From: Campylobacterales bacterium
Lineage (GTDB): Bacteria; Campylobacterota; Campylobacteria; Campylobacterales; Sulfurovaceae
Reading direction: 5' to 3'
DNA length: 64,000 nucleotides
NCBI GenBank assembly: GCA_014763895.1
Contig: JACXUM010000002.1
Location: forward strand, 49,270 to 113,269
The stretch's first letter is position 1. Each line of letters begins with the position of its first letter. Made by a program: the position numbers and the translations under genes. Shown piece by piece: positions 25,663-33,823 of this stretch. The notes beneath the pieces were generated by a model that was not told the origin of the DNA, did not search any database, and saw only the letters and a list, made by a program, of their open reading frames with translations.

Positions 25663-26491
25663 GAGGCTCCTTGAATTTTTCGAGACGATTGAGCTTATAG
25701 CTTACCTCACCGTTTTCTATATGGATGATGGAAAAATAGTTTTGTGTTTCGATAAGATAGTTTCCATTATCTTGAGTAACAAAATAGTCGATAGATAACT
25801 TCTTGCCTTTTTCAAGATACGCATCATCACCCGTGTAGATATTGCGTTGGATAGCAAGATATTGGAAAGGATCAAGGGCTTTTTCCTCGTCAAAATAGAA
25901 TTTACCCTCCTGAATACGGTGCAAAGAAGAGAGTGTGCCGTCAACACCAAGTATGTCTGCAATCATGGCTCCAAGGCTTCGTATATAAGTCCCTTCGCTC
26001 ACCGTAGCTTCAAAGTGAATGAACGGATGATTATAGTTGATCAGCTTGATATCATAAATCGTTGAAGTAATGGTTTTAAGAGGTGTTTCTTTGCCTTCCC
26101 GTGCCAGTTCGTAGGCACGTTTCCCACCTATCTTTTTGGCACTGAATTTTGGTGGGTAATAGGTCAGTATCCCTTTTAAAGAGTGAAGCACCGTTTTGAT
26201 CTGTTCTTCTGTGAAAGGGGAAACCTCTTGGATCGAATCGACTTTTTCGATATCAAGTGTTTGGGAGTCGGCACCAAGCCATAGGGTTGCTTTATAGCTT
26301 TTGGGTGTTTTTTGAAGATAAGGAAAGAGTTTGGTATATTGACCGGTTGCAACGATGAGGCATCCTGTTGCAAAAGGGTCCAAAGTACCCGAAAAGCCCA
26401 CTTTTTTGGTATGGTATTTTCGTTTAACATAACCCATATAGCTGTTTGAACTGCGAAAAATGGGTTTATTGACCACAAAAAGACGGTTCAT
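25655..26491 (-). CDS. truB: tRNA pseudouridine-55 synthase TruB
   Basis: TruB converts U55 of the tRNA T-loop to pseudouridine. The 278-residue protein contains 'VGFSGTLDPFATGCLIVATGQYTKLF' with the catalytic aspartate, 'LTYYPPKFSAKKIGGKRAYELAREG' and 'VSEGTYIRSLGAMIADILG'. It follows the helicase gene by 12 bases and overlaps ispE, making a helicase-truB-ispE transcript on the minus strand. Confidence 0.96.
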   Translation of the reverse strand: MNRLFVVNKPIFRSSNSYMGYVKRKYHTKKVGFSGTLDPFATGCLIVATGQYTKLFPYLQKTPKSYKATLWLGADSQTLDIEKVDSIQEVSPFTEEQIKTVLHSLKGILTYYPPKFSAKKIGGKRAYELAREGKETPLKTITSTIYDIKLINYNHPFIHFEATVSEGTYIRSLGAMIADILGVDGTLSSLHRIQEGKFYFDEEKALDPFQYLAIQRNIYTGDDAYLEKGKKLSIDYFVTQDNGNYLIETQNYFSIIHIENGEVSYKLNRLEKFKEPHV

Positions 26492-26503
26492 ATAGCCAGC
26501 CTT

Positions 26504-28585
26504 TTAGATCAATTGGACAAAAGAGCTGAGAATCTCTTTTTTATTGCCGCCGAAATTAATCAACAGTTTATACTCTTTCCCCGATTTGTTTGCAGCCTGT
26601 ACCCTTCCAATCCCGAATATTTTGTGTTTGACCAGATCGCCTTTTTTGAAAGCAGAGCTTTTGGTGATCTTTAAACTTGCATCCTGGATCAGTCCTGCTT
26701 CACCCAAGAAACGGCTTTTATCGATCATCTTTCTACGGCCTTTGTAGAAGCGGCTGTCAACATAGCAAAGGGTAAGATCGGATTTGGCCCGCGTGATCGC
26801 TACATAACCCAAACGGCGCTCTTCTTCCATATTGCATCCTTCGCCAAGCAGCGGGAAAAATTCCTCTTCCATACCGATGACGAATAGATGTTCGAATTCC
26901 AATCCTTTTGCCGCATGAATGCTCATGATGCTGATGGTGTTTTCTTCTACCTGGTCCTGATCGCTTTGGAGCGTAATATCATTGAGGAACTCATCAAGGG
27001 TTAGATCGGGATTTTTGATCACAGAGTCTCTAAAATATCCATAAAACTCATCCATGTTTAAAATGCGGTCAAATCCGTCTACCATCGCAGCATAATGATC
27101 TTTGAGTTTGATACGTTCTTCAAAAAGCGTAATGAAGTTACCCAGGGCTCTTTCCATTTCCTCTTGCAGCATGTGAATGTCTTCTATAAAGGATTCCAGT
27201 GTTTTGACGGTTTTTTTGCTTACGATCTGAGGAAGTTCTGTTTTAAGGTTTTTTTGAATGTAATCATAAAGTGAAAGTTTTTGATGGAGAGCAGCCTGCT
27301 GAAGTTTTTCGATCGAAGCATTGCCAAGACCTCTTTTGGGTTTGTTGATGATACGCAGAAGTGAAAAATCATCATGCGGGTTTGCCAACACCCTGAAATA
27401 GGAGATGATATCTTTGATTTCCGCACGTTCATAAAAGCGCATACCGCCAATCAACTTAAATCCTAAACCTGCTTTGATAAATCCCTCTTCAAGAGATCTT
27501 GAAAGGGCATTGATACGGTAGAGTACAGCGATCTCATCTGGGTCTGCGCCTTTTTCAAGAAGCGTTTGGATTTGCTGTGCGATCGCTTTTGCCTCATGTG
27601 TTTCATCCAAGGAATGAAGCAGTTTAACTTCTGGACCTTCGCCTTTTTGGCTCGTAAGTGTTTTCCCGAGTCTGGTAGAATTATGTTCAATGAGGGTATT
27701 CGCAGCATTAAGAATAGGTTTGGTAGAACGGTAGTTTGTCTCAAGTTTTACGATTTTTGTGCCGCCGAAATGATCGGAAAAATCAAGAATATTGCGAATA
27801 TTTGCACCTCTCCATCCGTAAATGCTCTGATCATCATCTCCCACCACGCATAGGTTGCCGTGCTCGCTCGCCAGATGTTCCAAAAGCCTGAACTGAAGTT
27901 CATTCGTATCCTGGTACTCATCGACCATGATATAGCTGTATCGAAGGCTGGTTTCCTTGCGAAGTTCTTTATTCTCATCAAGTATTTTGTAGGTAAGCAT
28001 TAAAAGATCATCAAAATCAACCAGATTATTTTCTTCGATATTTTGTTGATACCGTTGATAGATCAATGCAACTTTTTTATAGTCGGGCAGTTCGGCTTTT
28101 TCCATTACGATTTCGGGACTAAGGAGCGAGTTTTTGTATTTTGATATCTCCGAAGCGATAAATGAAAGGTTGAGGTCTATTTTGAGATCTTTGGCAATGC
28201 TTCGAAGCAACCTTTTTTTATCATCACTGTCAATGATCACAAAGGTATTTTTTCGTCCCAGTTTTTCGATATGAAATTTCAAAAAAAGCAGGCCGAATTT
28301 ATGAAATGTACACAAAAGAGGCGGGTAAGCAGTTTTGTTTTTGATAAGTTTCAAGGCACGTTCGCGCATCTCGCTTGCAGCTTTGTTGGTGAAGGTCAGA
28401 GTAAGCGTGTTTGCCGGGTCTATCCCTACTGCTCCAATGAGGTAGGCCAATCTGGCAGTCAGTGTTTTTGTCTTCCCGCTTCCCGCTCCTGCGAGTATGA
28501 GCATAGAACCGTCAATGTGCTCTACAGCTTCACGTTGGGAAGGATTGAGTTCCTTTAATATCTGTTCCATTCTCGTTGCGTTCAC
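26504..28585 (-). CDS. uvrD: UvrD/Rep/PcrA-type superfamily 1 DNA helicase
   Basis: A 693-residue SF1A 3'-5' helicase with motif I 'LILAGAGSGKTKTL', motif II 'IMVDEYQDTNELQ', motif III 'GDDDQSIYGWRGA', motif IV-V 'LETNYRS' and 'VSIMSIHAAKGLEFEHLFV' and motif VI 'EEERRLGYVAITRA'. It unwinds DNA in repair and replication restart. Rep, PcrA and UvrD cannot be separated by eye, so the symbol is provisional. Two starts are possible: GTG (MNATRMEQ) directly after AGAGGAAA, or the ATG five codons later, whose spacing to that site is too long. The GTG is kept. Confidence 0.93.
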   Translation of the reverse strand: MNATRMEQILKELNPSQREAVEHIDGSMLILAGAGSGKTKTLTARLAYLIGAVGIDPANTLTLTFTNKAASEMRERALKLIKNKTAYPPLLCTFHKFGLLFLKFHIEKLGRKNTFVIIDSDDKKRLLRSIAKDLKIDLNLSFIASEISKYKNSLLSPEIVMEKAELPDYKKVALIYQRYQQNIEENNLVDFDDLLMLTYKILDENKELRKETSLRYSYIMVDEYQDTNELQFRLLEHLASEHGNLCVVGDDDQSIYGWRGANIRNILDFSDHFGGTKIVKLETNYRSTKPILNAANTLIEHNSTRLGKTLTSQKGEGPEVKLLHSLDETHEAKAIAQQIQTLLEKGADPDEIAVLYRINALSRSLEEGFIKAGLGFKLIGGMRFYERAEIKDIISYFRVLANPHDDFSLLRIINKPKRGLGNASIEKLQQAALHQKLSLYDYIQKNLKTELPQIVSKKTVKTLESFIEDIHMLQEEMERALGNFITLFEERIKLKDHYAAMVDGFDRILNMDEFYGYFRDSVIKNPDLTLDEFLNDITLQSDQDQVEENTISIMSIHAAKGLEFEHLFVIGMEEEFFPLLGEGCNMEEERRLGYVAITRAKSDLTLCYVDSRFYKGRRKMIDKSRFLGEAGLIQDASLKITKSSAFKKGDLVKHKIFGIGRVQAANKSGKEYKLLINFGGNKKEILSSFVQLI

Positions 28586-28673
28586 TTTCCTCTAATACTA
28601 ATGATTATATCGTGAATATCATTAAAACTCGGATGTATAGATAGAATAATGTTTTCTTATGCAGTTATTTAAG

Positions 28674-28689
28674 TATAATTTGATATAAT
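28674..28689 (+). promoter_or_regulatory. Tandem -10 boxes before the LysR regulator
   Basis: Two TATAAT hexamers at 28674-28679 and 28684-28689 in an A/T-rich run, 41-56 bases upstream of the LysR-family start. Either could serve; overlapping autoregulation is typical of this family but not visible here. Confidence 0.45.
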
Positions 28690-28729
28690 AAGAATAATAG
28701 TTTAAAATTTACAAAAAAAATAAGGAAAC

Positions 28730-29635
28730 ATGATGTTAAAAGATTTTGTTAAAATCGAAACATTCTTAACGGTAGCAAGAGAGCGCAGTTTTTCTAAAGC
28801 ATCATCGAAACTTGGGATATCACAGCCTGCAGTGACACAGCAGATCAAGTTTGTCGAAAAATATCTTGGCACGAAAGTTATCGAGCGTAAAAAGAACGGT
28901 ATCAAACTTACCAATGAAGGCGAAGAACTTTATAAGATCGCAACTAGGCTTGAAAAAGAGATCCATGCAGCTGAACAGGATATTCTCAAGATCATCAATA
29001 AAGAGATCACTTTCAGATTGGGTGCATCCTTCACGATAGGTACGTATGTTGTTCCAGGAGAGTGTCTCAATACTATAGGAAAAGCGATCAATAATGACGT
29101 AAAACTCAGTGTTGATCTAAGCAACGGAATTGTTGAGAAGCTTAAGGACAGAAAACTCGATGTGGGTTTGATCGAGTCACCGGTATTTGATAATGATTTG
29201 ATCTATAGAGAGTGGCTGGAAGATGAATTGGTATTGGTGAGTAACGTCCCGTTGCCAAAGATCGTTAAAACCGAAGATCTTTATACTTACAACTGGATCT
29301 GCCGTGAAGAGGGATCACATACCAGACGCGTTGTTTCAGAGGTATTTGAAGAGCTTGGTGTATCGTGTAAAAGCTTCAATGTGCTTAGCGAAGTGAGCAA
29401 TACGACATCCGTACTTCAAACTATCAAAAGAAGTAAAAAAGACACTGCGCATCCGGTTGTCTCTATCATTTCGAAATATGCGATTGCTGACGAAGTGGCA
29501 GCCGGAGAGCTATTTGAATCAAGGATCAGAGGATATACGATGAAGCGCAAGTTCTATATCGTATACTCCAAAGAGAACAAACACAACGCCTATGTGGATC
29601 AGGTGGTAGACTTTATCTTGGCAGGACACTGCTAA
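28730..29635 (+). CDS. LysR-family transcriptional regulator
   Basis: The 301-residue protein has an N-terminal winged helix-turn-helix ('FLTVARERSFSKASSKLGISQPAVTQQIKFVEKYLG') and a C-terminal periplasmic-binding-fold effector domain from residue ~90. It is full length. The ATG follows AAGGAAAC. LysR regulators are often divergent from their targets, but here the divergent neighbour is the uvrD-type helicase, which is an unlikely target. The effector and regulon cannot be deduced. The gene is monocistronic and ends at a bidirectional terminator. Confidence 0.92.
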   Translation: MMLKDFVKIETFLTVARERSFSKASSKLGISQPAVTQQIKFVEKYLGTKVIERKKNGIKLTNEGEELYKIATRLEKEIHAAEQDILKIINKEITFRLGASFTIGTYVVPGECLNTIGKAINNDVKLSVDLSNGIVEKLKDRKLDVGLIESPVFDNDLIYREWLEDELVLVSNVPLPKIVKTEDLYTYNWICREEGSHTRRVVSEVFEELGVSCKSFNVLSEVSNTTSVLQTIKRSKKDTAHPVVSIISKYAIADEVAAGELFESRIRGYTMKRKFYIVYSKENKHNAYVDQVVDFILAGHC

Positions 29636-29663
29636 AAAGCGTTTGTATCCCTTTTATTTTTAG

Positions 29664-29684
29664 TGCCCATCATCAGTATGGGCA
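29664..29684. terminator. Bidirectional terminator LysR gene / SspB-like gene
   Basis: TGCCCAT / ATGGGCA with a 7-base loop, flanked on the left by TTTTATTTTTA and on the right by TAAAATAAAAT, so a T-rich tract follows the hairpin on either strand. It lies between convergent genes. Confidence 0.7.
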
Positions 29685-29704
29685 TAAAATAAAATAATTT
29701 CCCC

Positions 29705-30166
29705 CTACTTTTCTTTCTTTTTCAGAAGCTTTTGGTTTTCAGGATTTTTAAGCAGTGCTGCCATTGAGAGTGTTTCAGAAGGGGCTGTTTTATCTTTTTT
29801 CTCGTCTTTTGGGGCAGGTTCTGAGAGGTTGATTACGACAGGATGATCTTCTACAAAGATCTGTCTGATGGCAAGCAAAGGAATTTGCACGGTTGAACCA
29901 AAATTTTCGCTTCCAAATCCTGCTTCAAATGAAAAACAGTCATCTGTTAATTGTGAACTCTCATAGGTATACCCGCTGATGATAAAAAGGACCGTTTCTC
30001 TGAATGTTTTTTTGATCTCGCTTGGAAGTTCGGGATGAAAAGAAATATATTTGGTTTCGCATGCCAGTGCAAATTCCTGATTTTGATCGAAGAGATAGCG
30101 TATGGTATGATGGATATGCTCGGTCATAAGTTTACGATACTGGGGTGTTTGAAAAAGCTTTAACAT
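29705..30166 (-). CDS. Putative SspB-like ClpXP adaptor (remote)
   Basis: This 153-residue protein is not an obvious member of a named family. After an N-terminal helix ('EHIHHTIRYLFDQ') it has strands 'CETKYISFHPELPSEIKKTFRETVLFIIS' and then 'DDCFSFEAGFGSENFGSTVQIPLLAIRQIFVED'. That layout resembles the SspB core: helix, 'hhITF.T..PGV', a middle helix/strand, then 'F.V.LSFGG..E.L.VPFAAI..F.DP'. A charged, Lys-rich disordered tail follows, as in SspB, where the tail end docks on ClpX. SspB delivers ssrA-tagged proteins to ClpXP. Inference only. It lies 14 bases upstream of no other gene on its strand and follows the PabC-like gene. Confidence 0.5.
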   Translation of the reverse strand: MLKLFQTPQYRKLMTEHIHHTIRYLFDQNQEFALACETKYISFHPELPSEIKKTFRETVLFIISGYTYESSQLTDDCFSFEAGFGSENFGSTVQIPLLAIRQIFVEDHPVVINLSEPAPKDEKKDKTAPSETLSMAALLKNPENQKLLKKKEK

Positions 30167-30180
30167 CTTGTTAATTCCCT

Positions 30181-30768
30181 TTATGAAGTAAGGATACGGA
30201 CGTCCTTCAAGATTTTAAATCCTATCATAGCATTCATTAAAGCTACGTGTGAATAATCGGATAGATCTTTGGTATAGATCGTTTGAGGATATAAAAATCC
30301 TTCATCAAGCAATTTGGCCCTCATCGTACCTTCCAGCAATGGATTAGCAGGTGTGACCCATTTGCTTCCGTCAAACAATGCAATATTGGATATCGTCGTA
30401 TCGGTGATGAGCCCTTCTTTTTCGATGATAATCTCATCAGCCTCAGGATTGTTTTGTAGCAAGGTATTGAATATCTCGCGGTCAGCATATTTGTAGTGAT
30501 ATTCGATATCATAGGTAACGATTTTTAATGTTTCTATCTTTTTGGGAGTGTAGGGAAGATATTCGATCTGCTGTATGGTTTGCTCATATACGATTCTGCA
30601 TCGGTAGAGACCTGTTTGAGGGGGGGTGATATACTCCTGAAGTTGAGGATGTGCTCTAAGGCCAAAAAGCTCCTTGCGGCTCTTTTCAAAACGTACCTGG
30701 TGATAGGCAAGATCGGAAATCTCGCCGTTTTCTATCCTGATAGTTTCTAAAAGAAGAGGATTAGGCAT
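30181..30768 (-). CDS. Class IV aminotransferase, aminodeoxychorismate-lyase (PabC)-like
   Basis: A fold-type IV PLP enzyme of 195 residues. The track ORF is longer, but its first 38 residues are out-of-frame cysK sequence. The start at 'MPNPLLLETIRIENGEI' (ATG overlapping the cysK stop by 8 bases) matches the family pattern LETIR.. DG. Further marks are 'AYHQVRFEKSRKELFG', a lysine in 'YHYKYADREIFNTLL' that may hold PLP, 'ADEIIIEKEGLITDTTISNIALFDG' and 'TPANPLLEGTMRAKLLDEG'. It may release 4-aminobenzoate for folate, or act on branched-chain amino acids. It is shorter than classic PabC (~270). Confidence 0.8.
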   Translation of the reverse strand: MPNPLLLETIRIENGEISDLAYHQVRFEKSRKELFGLRAHPQLQEYITPPQTGLYRCRIVYEQTIQQIEYLPYTPKKIETLKIVTYDIEYHYKYADREIFNTLLQNNPEADEIIIEKEGLITDTTISNIALFDGSKWVTPANPLLEGTMRAKLLDEGFLYPQTIYTKDLSDYSHVALMNAMIGFKILKDVRILTS

Positions 30769-31681
30769 CAAAAAGTTCTGTAGAAAGGTATCGTTCTGCC
30801 GTATCACAGAGGATCGTAACGATCGTTTTGCCTTTATTCTCCGGCCTATTTGCAAGGGTCTGGGCTGCGACGAGGTTCGCACCTGCGGAAATACCGATCA
30901 GCAGTCCTTCCTCTTTTGCCATTTTGCGTGACATTGCAAAGGCATCTTCATTGCTCACTGAGATCACTTCGTCATAGAGTTTTGTATTGAGGATGTCCGG
31001 GACAAACCCCGCACCTATCCCCTGTATTTTATGGGGGCCTGCAGATTTTCCTTTCAGTACAGAGGAGGCTTCCGGTTCAACGGCAATGACTTTGAGAGAA
31101 GGAATCTTCTCTTTAAGTACTTCGCCGGTACCTGTCAGCGTACCGCCGGTACCTACTGCAGCCACAAAGATATCAACCTTCCCGTCTGTATCTTTCAAGA
31201 TTTCAAGAGCGGTGGTTGTTCTGTGAATGTCAGGATTATTTGGATTTTTGAACTGATGCAGTACTTTGGCATTATGCAGTTCTTTTTCCAGGCTTGCAGC
31301 TTTTGCAATGGCGCCTCCCATTCCCTCCGATGCCGGTGTCAAAACAAGATCCGCACCCATATGGATAAGCAGCTTTCGTCTTTCGATACTCATTGATTCA
31401 GGCATAGTGAGGATAAGTTTCATCCCCCTGGCTGCACAGATGGCTGCAAGACCGATACCTGTATTGCCGCTGGTTGGTTCTATGATCGTTGTCTCGTGAT
31501 CAATCTCGCCTGATTTGAGTGCTTCCTTGATCATATTAAACGCAATGCGGTCTTTGACCGAAGAAGTAGGGTTCATAAATTCACATTTTCCCAAGATGGC
31601 GGCTTGTGTTTCAGTAGAGAGCGAATTGATCTTGAGCAGAGGCGTATTGCCTATCAATTCTTCAATGCTGTTGGCTATCAT
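30761..31681 (-). CDS. cysK: Cysteine synthase (O-acetylserine sulfhydrylase)
   Basis: CysK replaces the acetyl group of O-acetylserine with sulfide to give cysteine. The 306-residue protein carries the PLP lysine in 'NPTSSVKDRIAFNMI', the substrate loop 'EPTSGNTGIGLAAICAARG', the phosphate-binding 'GTGGTLTGTGEVLKE' and 'GISAGANLVAAQTLA'. A -10 box TATAAT lies at 31709-31714. The PabC-like gene overlaps its stop, so the two are co-translated. For a sulfur-oxidising organism, direct sulfide assimilation by CysK would fit. Confidence 0.95.
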   Translation of the reverse strand: MIANSIEELIGNTPLLKINSLSTETQAAILGKCEFMNPTSSVKDRIAFNMIKEALKSGEIDHETTIIEPTSGNTGIGLAAICAARGMKLILTMPESMSIERRKLLIHMGADLVLTPASEGMGGAIAKAASLEKELHNAKVLHQFKNPNNPDIHRTTTALEILKDTDGKVDIFVAAVGTGGTLTGTGEVLKEKIPSLKVIAVEPEASSVLKGKSAGPHKIQGIGAGFVPDILNTKLYDEVISVSNEDAFAMSRKMAKEEGLLIGISAGANLVAAQTLANRPENKGKTIVTILCDTAERYLSTELFDA

Positions 31682-31708
31682 CCGTATTCCTTGTATTTAT
31701 AATTATTC

Positions 31709-31714
31709 ATTATA
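31709..31714 (-). promoter_or_regulatory. -10 box for cysK
   Basis: TATAAT on the minus strand after GAC, 27 bases before the cysK ATG, within the 56-base cysK-carbonic anhydrase gap. Confidence 0.5.
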
Positions 31715-31737
31715 GTCTATTATTAGTTTGATTTGCT

Positions 31738-32376
31738 TTAAACAAGCGGTTTATAGGTATAGGTTTCATCATCATAATAGGTGATCTTTCCATCTTCGAT
31801 ATCATAATACCATCCGTGCAAAAAGAGTTTGCCGCCATCAACCCCTTTTTTGACAGCAGGATAGGTAAGCAGATTATCCAGCTGAAAGATCACGGAGAGT
31901 TGTTCGGTATAACGCAGGAGAGATTCTCTATCGTCTTTATCGTAGCTTGCAATGGCCAATTTCTTTGCTTCATGTCCCAATTCGAGCCATTTGACGGTAT
32001 GGATATTCTCAGGTGTTTTTGGGATCTCATTATAGAGCGCTCCGATAGCGCCGCAATGGGAGTGACCGCAAACAATGATATCGGATATCTCCAGTACACT
32101 GACGGCATACTCGATGGCAGCGGCAGTCGCATGAAACTCTTCATCCGGTTTAAACGGGGCAACAAAGTTGCCGATATTCCTGATGATGAACAGATCGCCC
32201 GGTTTGCTTCCCGTAATCATATTGGGCATGATCCTCGAATCGCTGCAGCCTATGAAAAGAGCTTTGGGATGCTGCCCTTCTTCAACCAGTTTTTTGAAAC
32301 GGTCCTGGTTGTGTTTGAACTTGACCTGACGGAATGCAGCGTGCCCTTTGGCAAATCCTTCGATTTTGCTATGCAT
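31738..32376 (-). CDS. can: Beta-class carbonic anhydrase
   Basis: Interconverts CO2 and bicarbonate. The 212-residue protein shows the beta-class zinc ligands in 'FIGCSDSRIMPN' (Cys, Asp) and 'IIVCGHSHCGAIGAL' (His, Cys), plus 'GDLFIIRNIGNFVAPF'. There is no signal peptide, so it acts in the cytoplasm. Its start overlaps the pyrC end by 8 bases, placing it in a pyrC-can unit. Both need bicarbonate-derived carbon indirectly (carbamoyl phosphate feeds pyrimidine synthesis), which may explain the pairing. Carbon fixation in an autotroph is another use. Confidence 0.94.
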   Translation of the reverse strand: MHSKIEGFAKGHAAFRQVKFKHNQDRFKKLVEEGQHPKALFIGCSDSRIMPNMITGSKPGDLFIIRNIGNFVAPFKPDEEFHATAAAIEYAVSVLEISDIIVCGHSHCGAIGALYNEIPKTPENIHTVKWLELGHEAKKLAIASYDKDDRESLLRYTEQLSVIFQLDNLLTYPAVKKGVDGGKLFLHGWYYDIEDGKITYYDDETYTYKPLV

Positions 32377-33385
32377 AAAGCACTTCTTTGAGCGAATAGG
32401 CTATCTCTTCTCCTGCATACATTGGAACGACGTCATGATACATATCAGGGACTTTAAAAGGAGTTCTTTCCAAAACTATTCTTTTGCTGGAAGGTGTTAT
32501 GCCGTAAATGTTTTGTGCATTGTCCGAAACAAATGCTTGAAGTTTTTCGACAGATGCACCTTCTTTTTCAAAAAGTTCTGCCAACAATTGTAATGCGATC
32601 GGTGCAGTGAAGACACCTGCGGCACATCCGCAGGACTCTTTGGCGTGCTGCGGATGTGGAGCTGAATCAGAGCCGAACATGACTTTAGGATGGCCCTCAA
32701 GCGCTACTTTGAGCAGGGCTTCTTTGTCTTCGGGACGTTTGGCGATCGGTTTGCAAAAGAGATGGGGTCTAAGCATCCCGCCAGCTACATCGTCAAGCGT
32801 GATGATAAGGTGATGAACGGTAATCGTGGCATAAAGGTTCTTAAATCTATCAAGCGCCTCCACGCTCGCTTTGGTTGTAATGTGTTCCATGATGATTTTA
32901 AGCTTTGGAAAGGCAGAGGCGAGCTTCTCATAGATAGGTACAAACTGTGCTTCCCTATCCATGACAAAACCGTTGGTTTCTCCATGGATGCATAGAGGGA
33001 TTTCAAGGTCGCTCATGGCTTCAAGGGCAGGACGAAGTTCTTCAATATCAAATCCGCTTACGCCTCCTTCGGAGTTGGTCGTGATACCTGCGGGATAGAG
33101 TTTGAGCGCAGTGACTTCATCTTTTACGCTTTCCAGGAAAGAACGGTCATAAGTCGGTTTGAAAAAAAGTGTCATATAGGGGGTAAATCTATCGGTTCCT
33201 ATCGCTTTGAGGATACGTTCTTTGTATGCGATGATCTCTTCCCTGCTGCAAACCGGAGGTACAAGGTTTGGCATAACCAATCCGCCTGAAAAAGTGTGCG
33301 AACTTAACGGTGCGATATTTGCAAGCATTTTTTCGTCACGAAGATGCAGGTGCATATCCAGCGGCGCATGAAGTATGATCGACAT
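32369..33385 (-). CDS. pyrC: Dihydroorotase, PyrC class II
   Basis: PyrC cyclises carbamoyl aspartate to dihydroorotate in pyrimidine synthesis. I place the start at 'MSIILHAPLDMHLHLRD' (338 residues) because GAAGGATTTTT precedes that ATG; the longer track start has no such site. Metal ligands appear in 'DMHLHLRD', 'ALKLYPAGITTNSEGG' (carbamylated Lys), 'CIHGE', 'MEHITTK' and 'MFGSDSAPHPQHAKE'. The length and motif set match E. coli-type PyrC rather than the longer class I enzyme. It is translationally coupled to the carbonic anhydrase gene. Confidence 0.94.
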   Translation of the reverse strand: MSIILHAPLDMHLHLRDEKMLANIAPLSSHTFSGGLVMPNLVPPVCSREEIIAYKERILKAIGTDRFTPYMTLFFKPTYDRSFLESVKDEVTALKLYPAGITTNSEGGVSGFDIEELRPALEAMSDLEIPLCIHGETNGFVMDREAQFVPIYEKLASAFPKLKIIMEHITTKASVEALDRFKNLYATITVHHLIITLDDVAGGMLRPHLFCKPIAKRPEDKEALLKVALEGHPKVMFGSDSAPHPQHAKESCGCAAGVFTAPIALQLLAELFEKEGASVEKLQAFVSDNAQNIYGITPSSKRIVLERTPFKVPDMYHDVVPMYAGEEIAYSLKEVLYA

Positions 33386-33454
33386 AAAAATCCTTCTATA
33401 AATAATAATGGCTGAGTATGCCACAAATTTCGTTAAGAACGAGTAAAGCCGGGA

Positions 33455-33811
33455 TTAAAGTGCTTTTGGGGCCGATCCAAACTGTTTGATGACATAACAG
33501 TGCCCATGGTCTTTTGGAATGAGCCAATAGCGTATTTTGATATGGCTTGCATCACTGGAAGGGGAAAGCAAATGGGTAATAGAAGGAGGGGTGAAGTCGA
33601 CAACAGGGTAATCGATCCCTCCTGCAAAGAGCTGATTGCAGCGCAGGATGCGCAGTGTACTATGAAAAAGTGCTTTATGGGGTGCATTGAATTCAAACTG
33701 CCATTTGGCATATTCAGAACAGCTTGGATAGTAGCGACAGGATGCAGGCAGCATTCTTGAGACATATTGATATCCTTTGATAGGCGCTACCCAAAATTTG
33801 GATGAGTCCAT
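33455..33811 (-). CDS. yidD: YidD membrane-insertion efficiency factor
   Basis: YidD is a small, membrane-associated protein that improves YidC-dependent insertion. The signature 'LPASCRYYPSCSEYAKWQFE' with its conserved cysteines is present near residue 20, followed by 'RILRCNQLFAGGIDYP'. At 118 residues it is longer than usual (~70-85), with a ~40-residue C-terminal extension of unknown role. It is usually found between rnpA and yidC. Here it lies 12 bases behind lnt, with its ribosome-binding site overlapping the lnt stop, so it belongs to an lnt-yidD transcript. Confidence 0.9.
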   Translation of the reverse strand: MDSSKFWVAPIKGYQYVSRMLPASCRYYPSCSEYAKWQFEFNAPHKALFHSTLRILRCNQLFAGGIDYPVVDFTPPSITHLLSPSSDASHIKIRYWLIPKDHGHCYVIKQFGSAPKAL

Positions 33812-33823
33812 TAAAAAATGATC

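Noticed and set aside
30769-30882. Longer N-terminus for the PabC-like protein
   Set aside because: Those 38 residues are out-of-frame cysK sequence; the ATG at 30768 matches family starts.
33433-33765. Alternative 110-residue ORF overlapping yidD
   Set aside because: Different frame of the same DNA; only the 33455-33811 frame carries the YidD signature.
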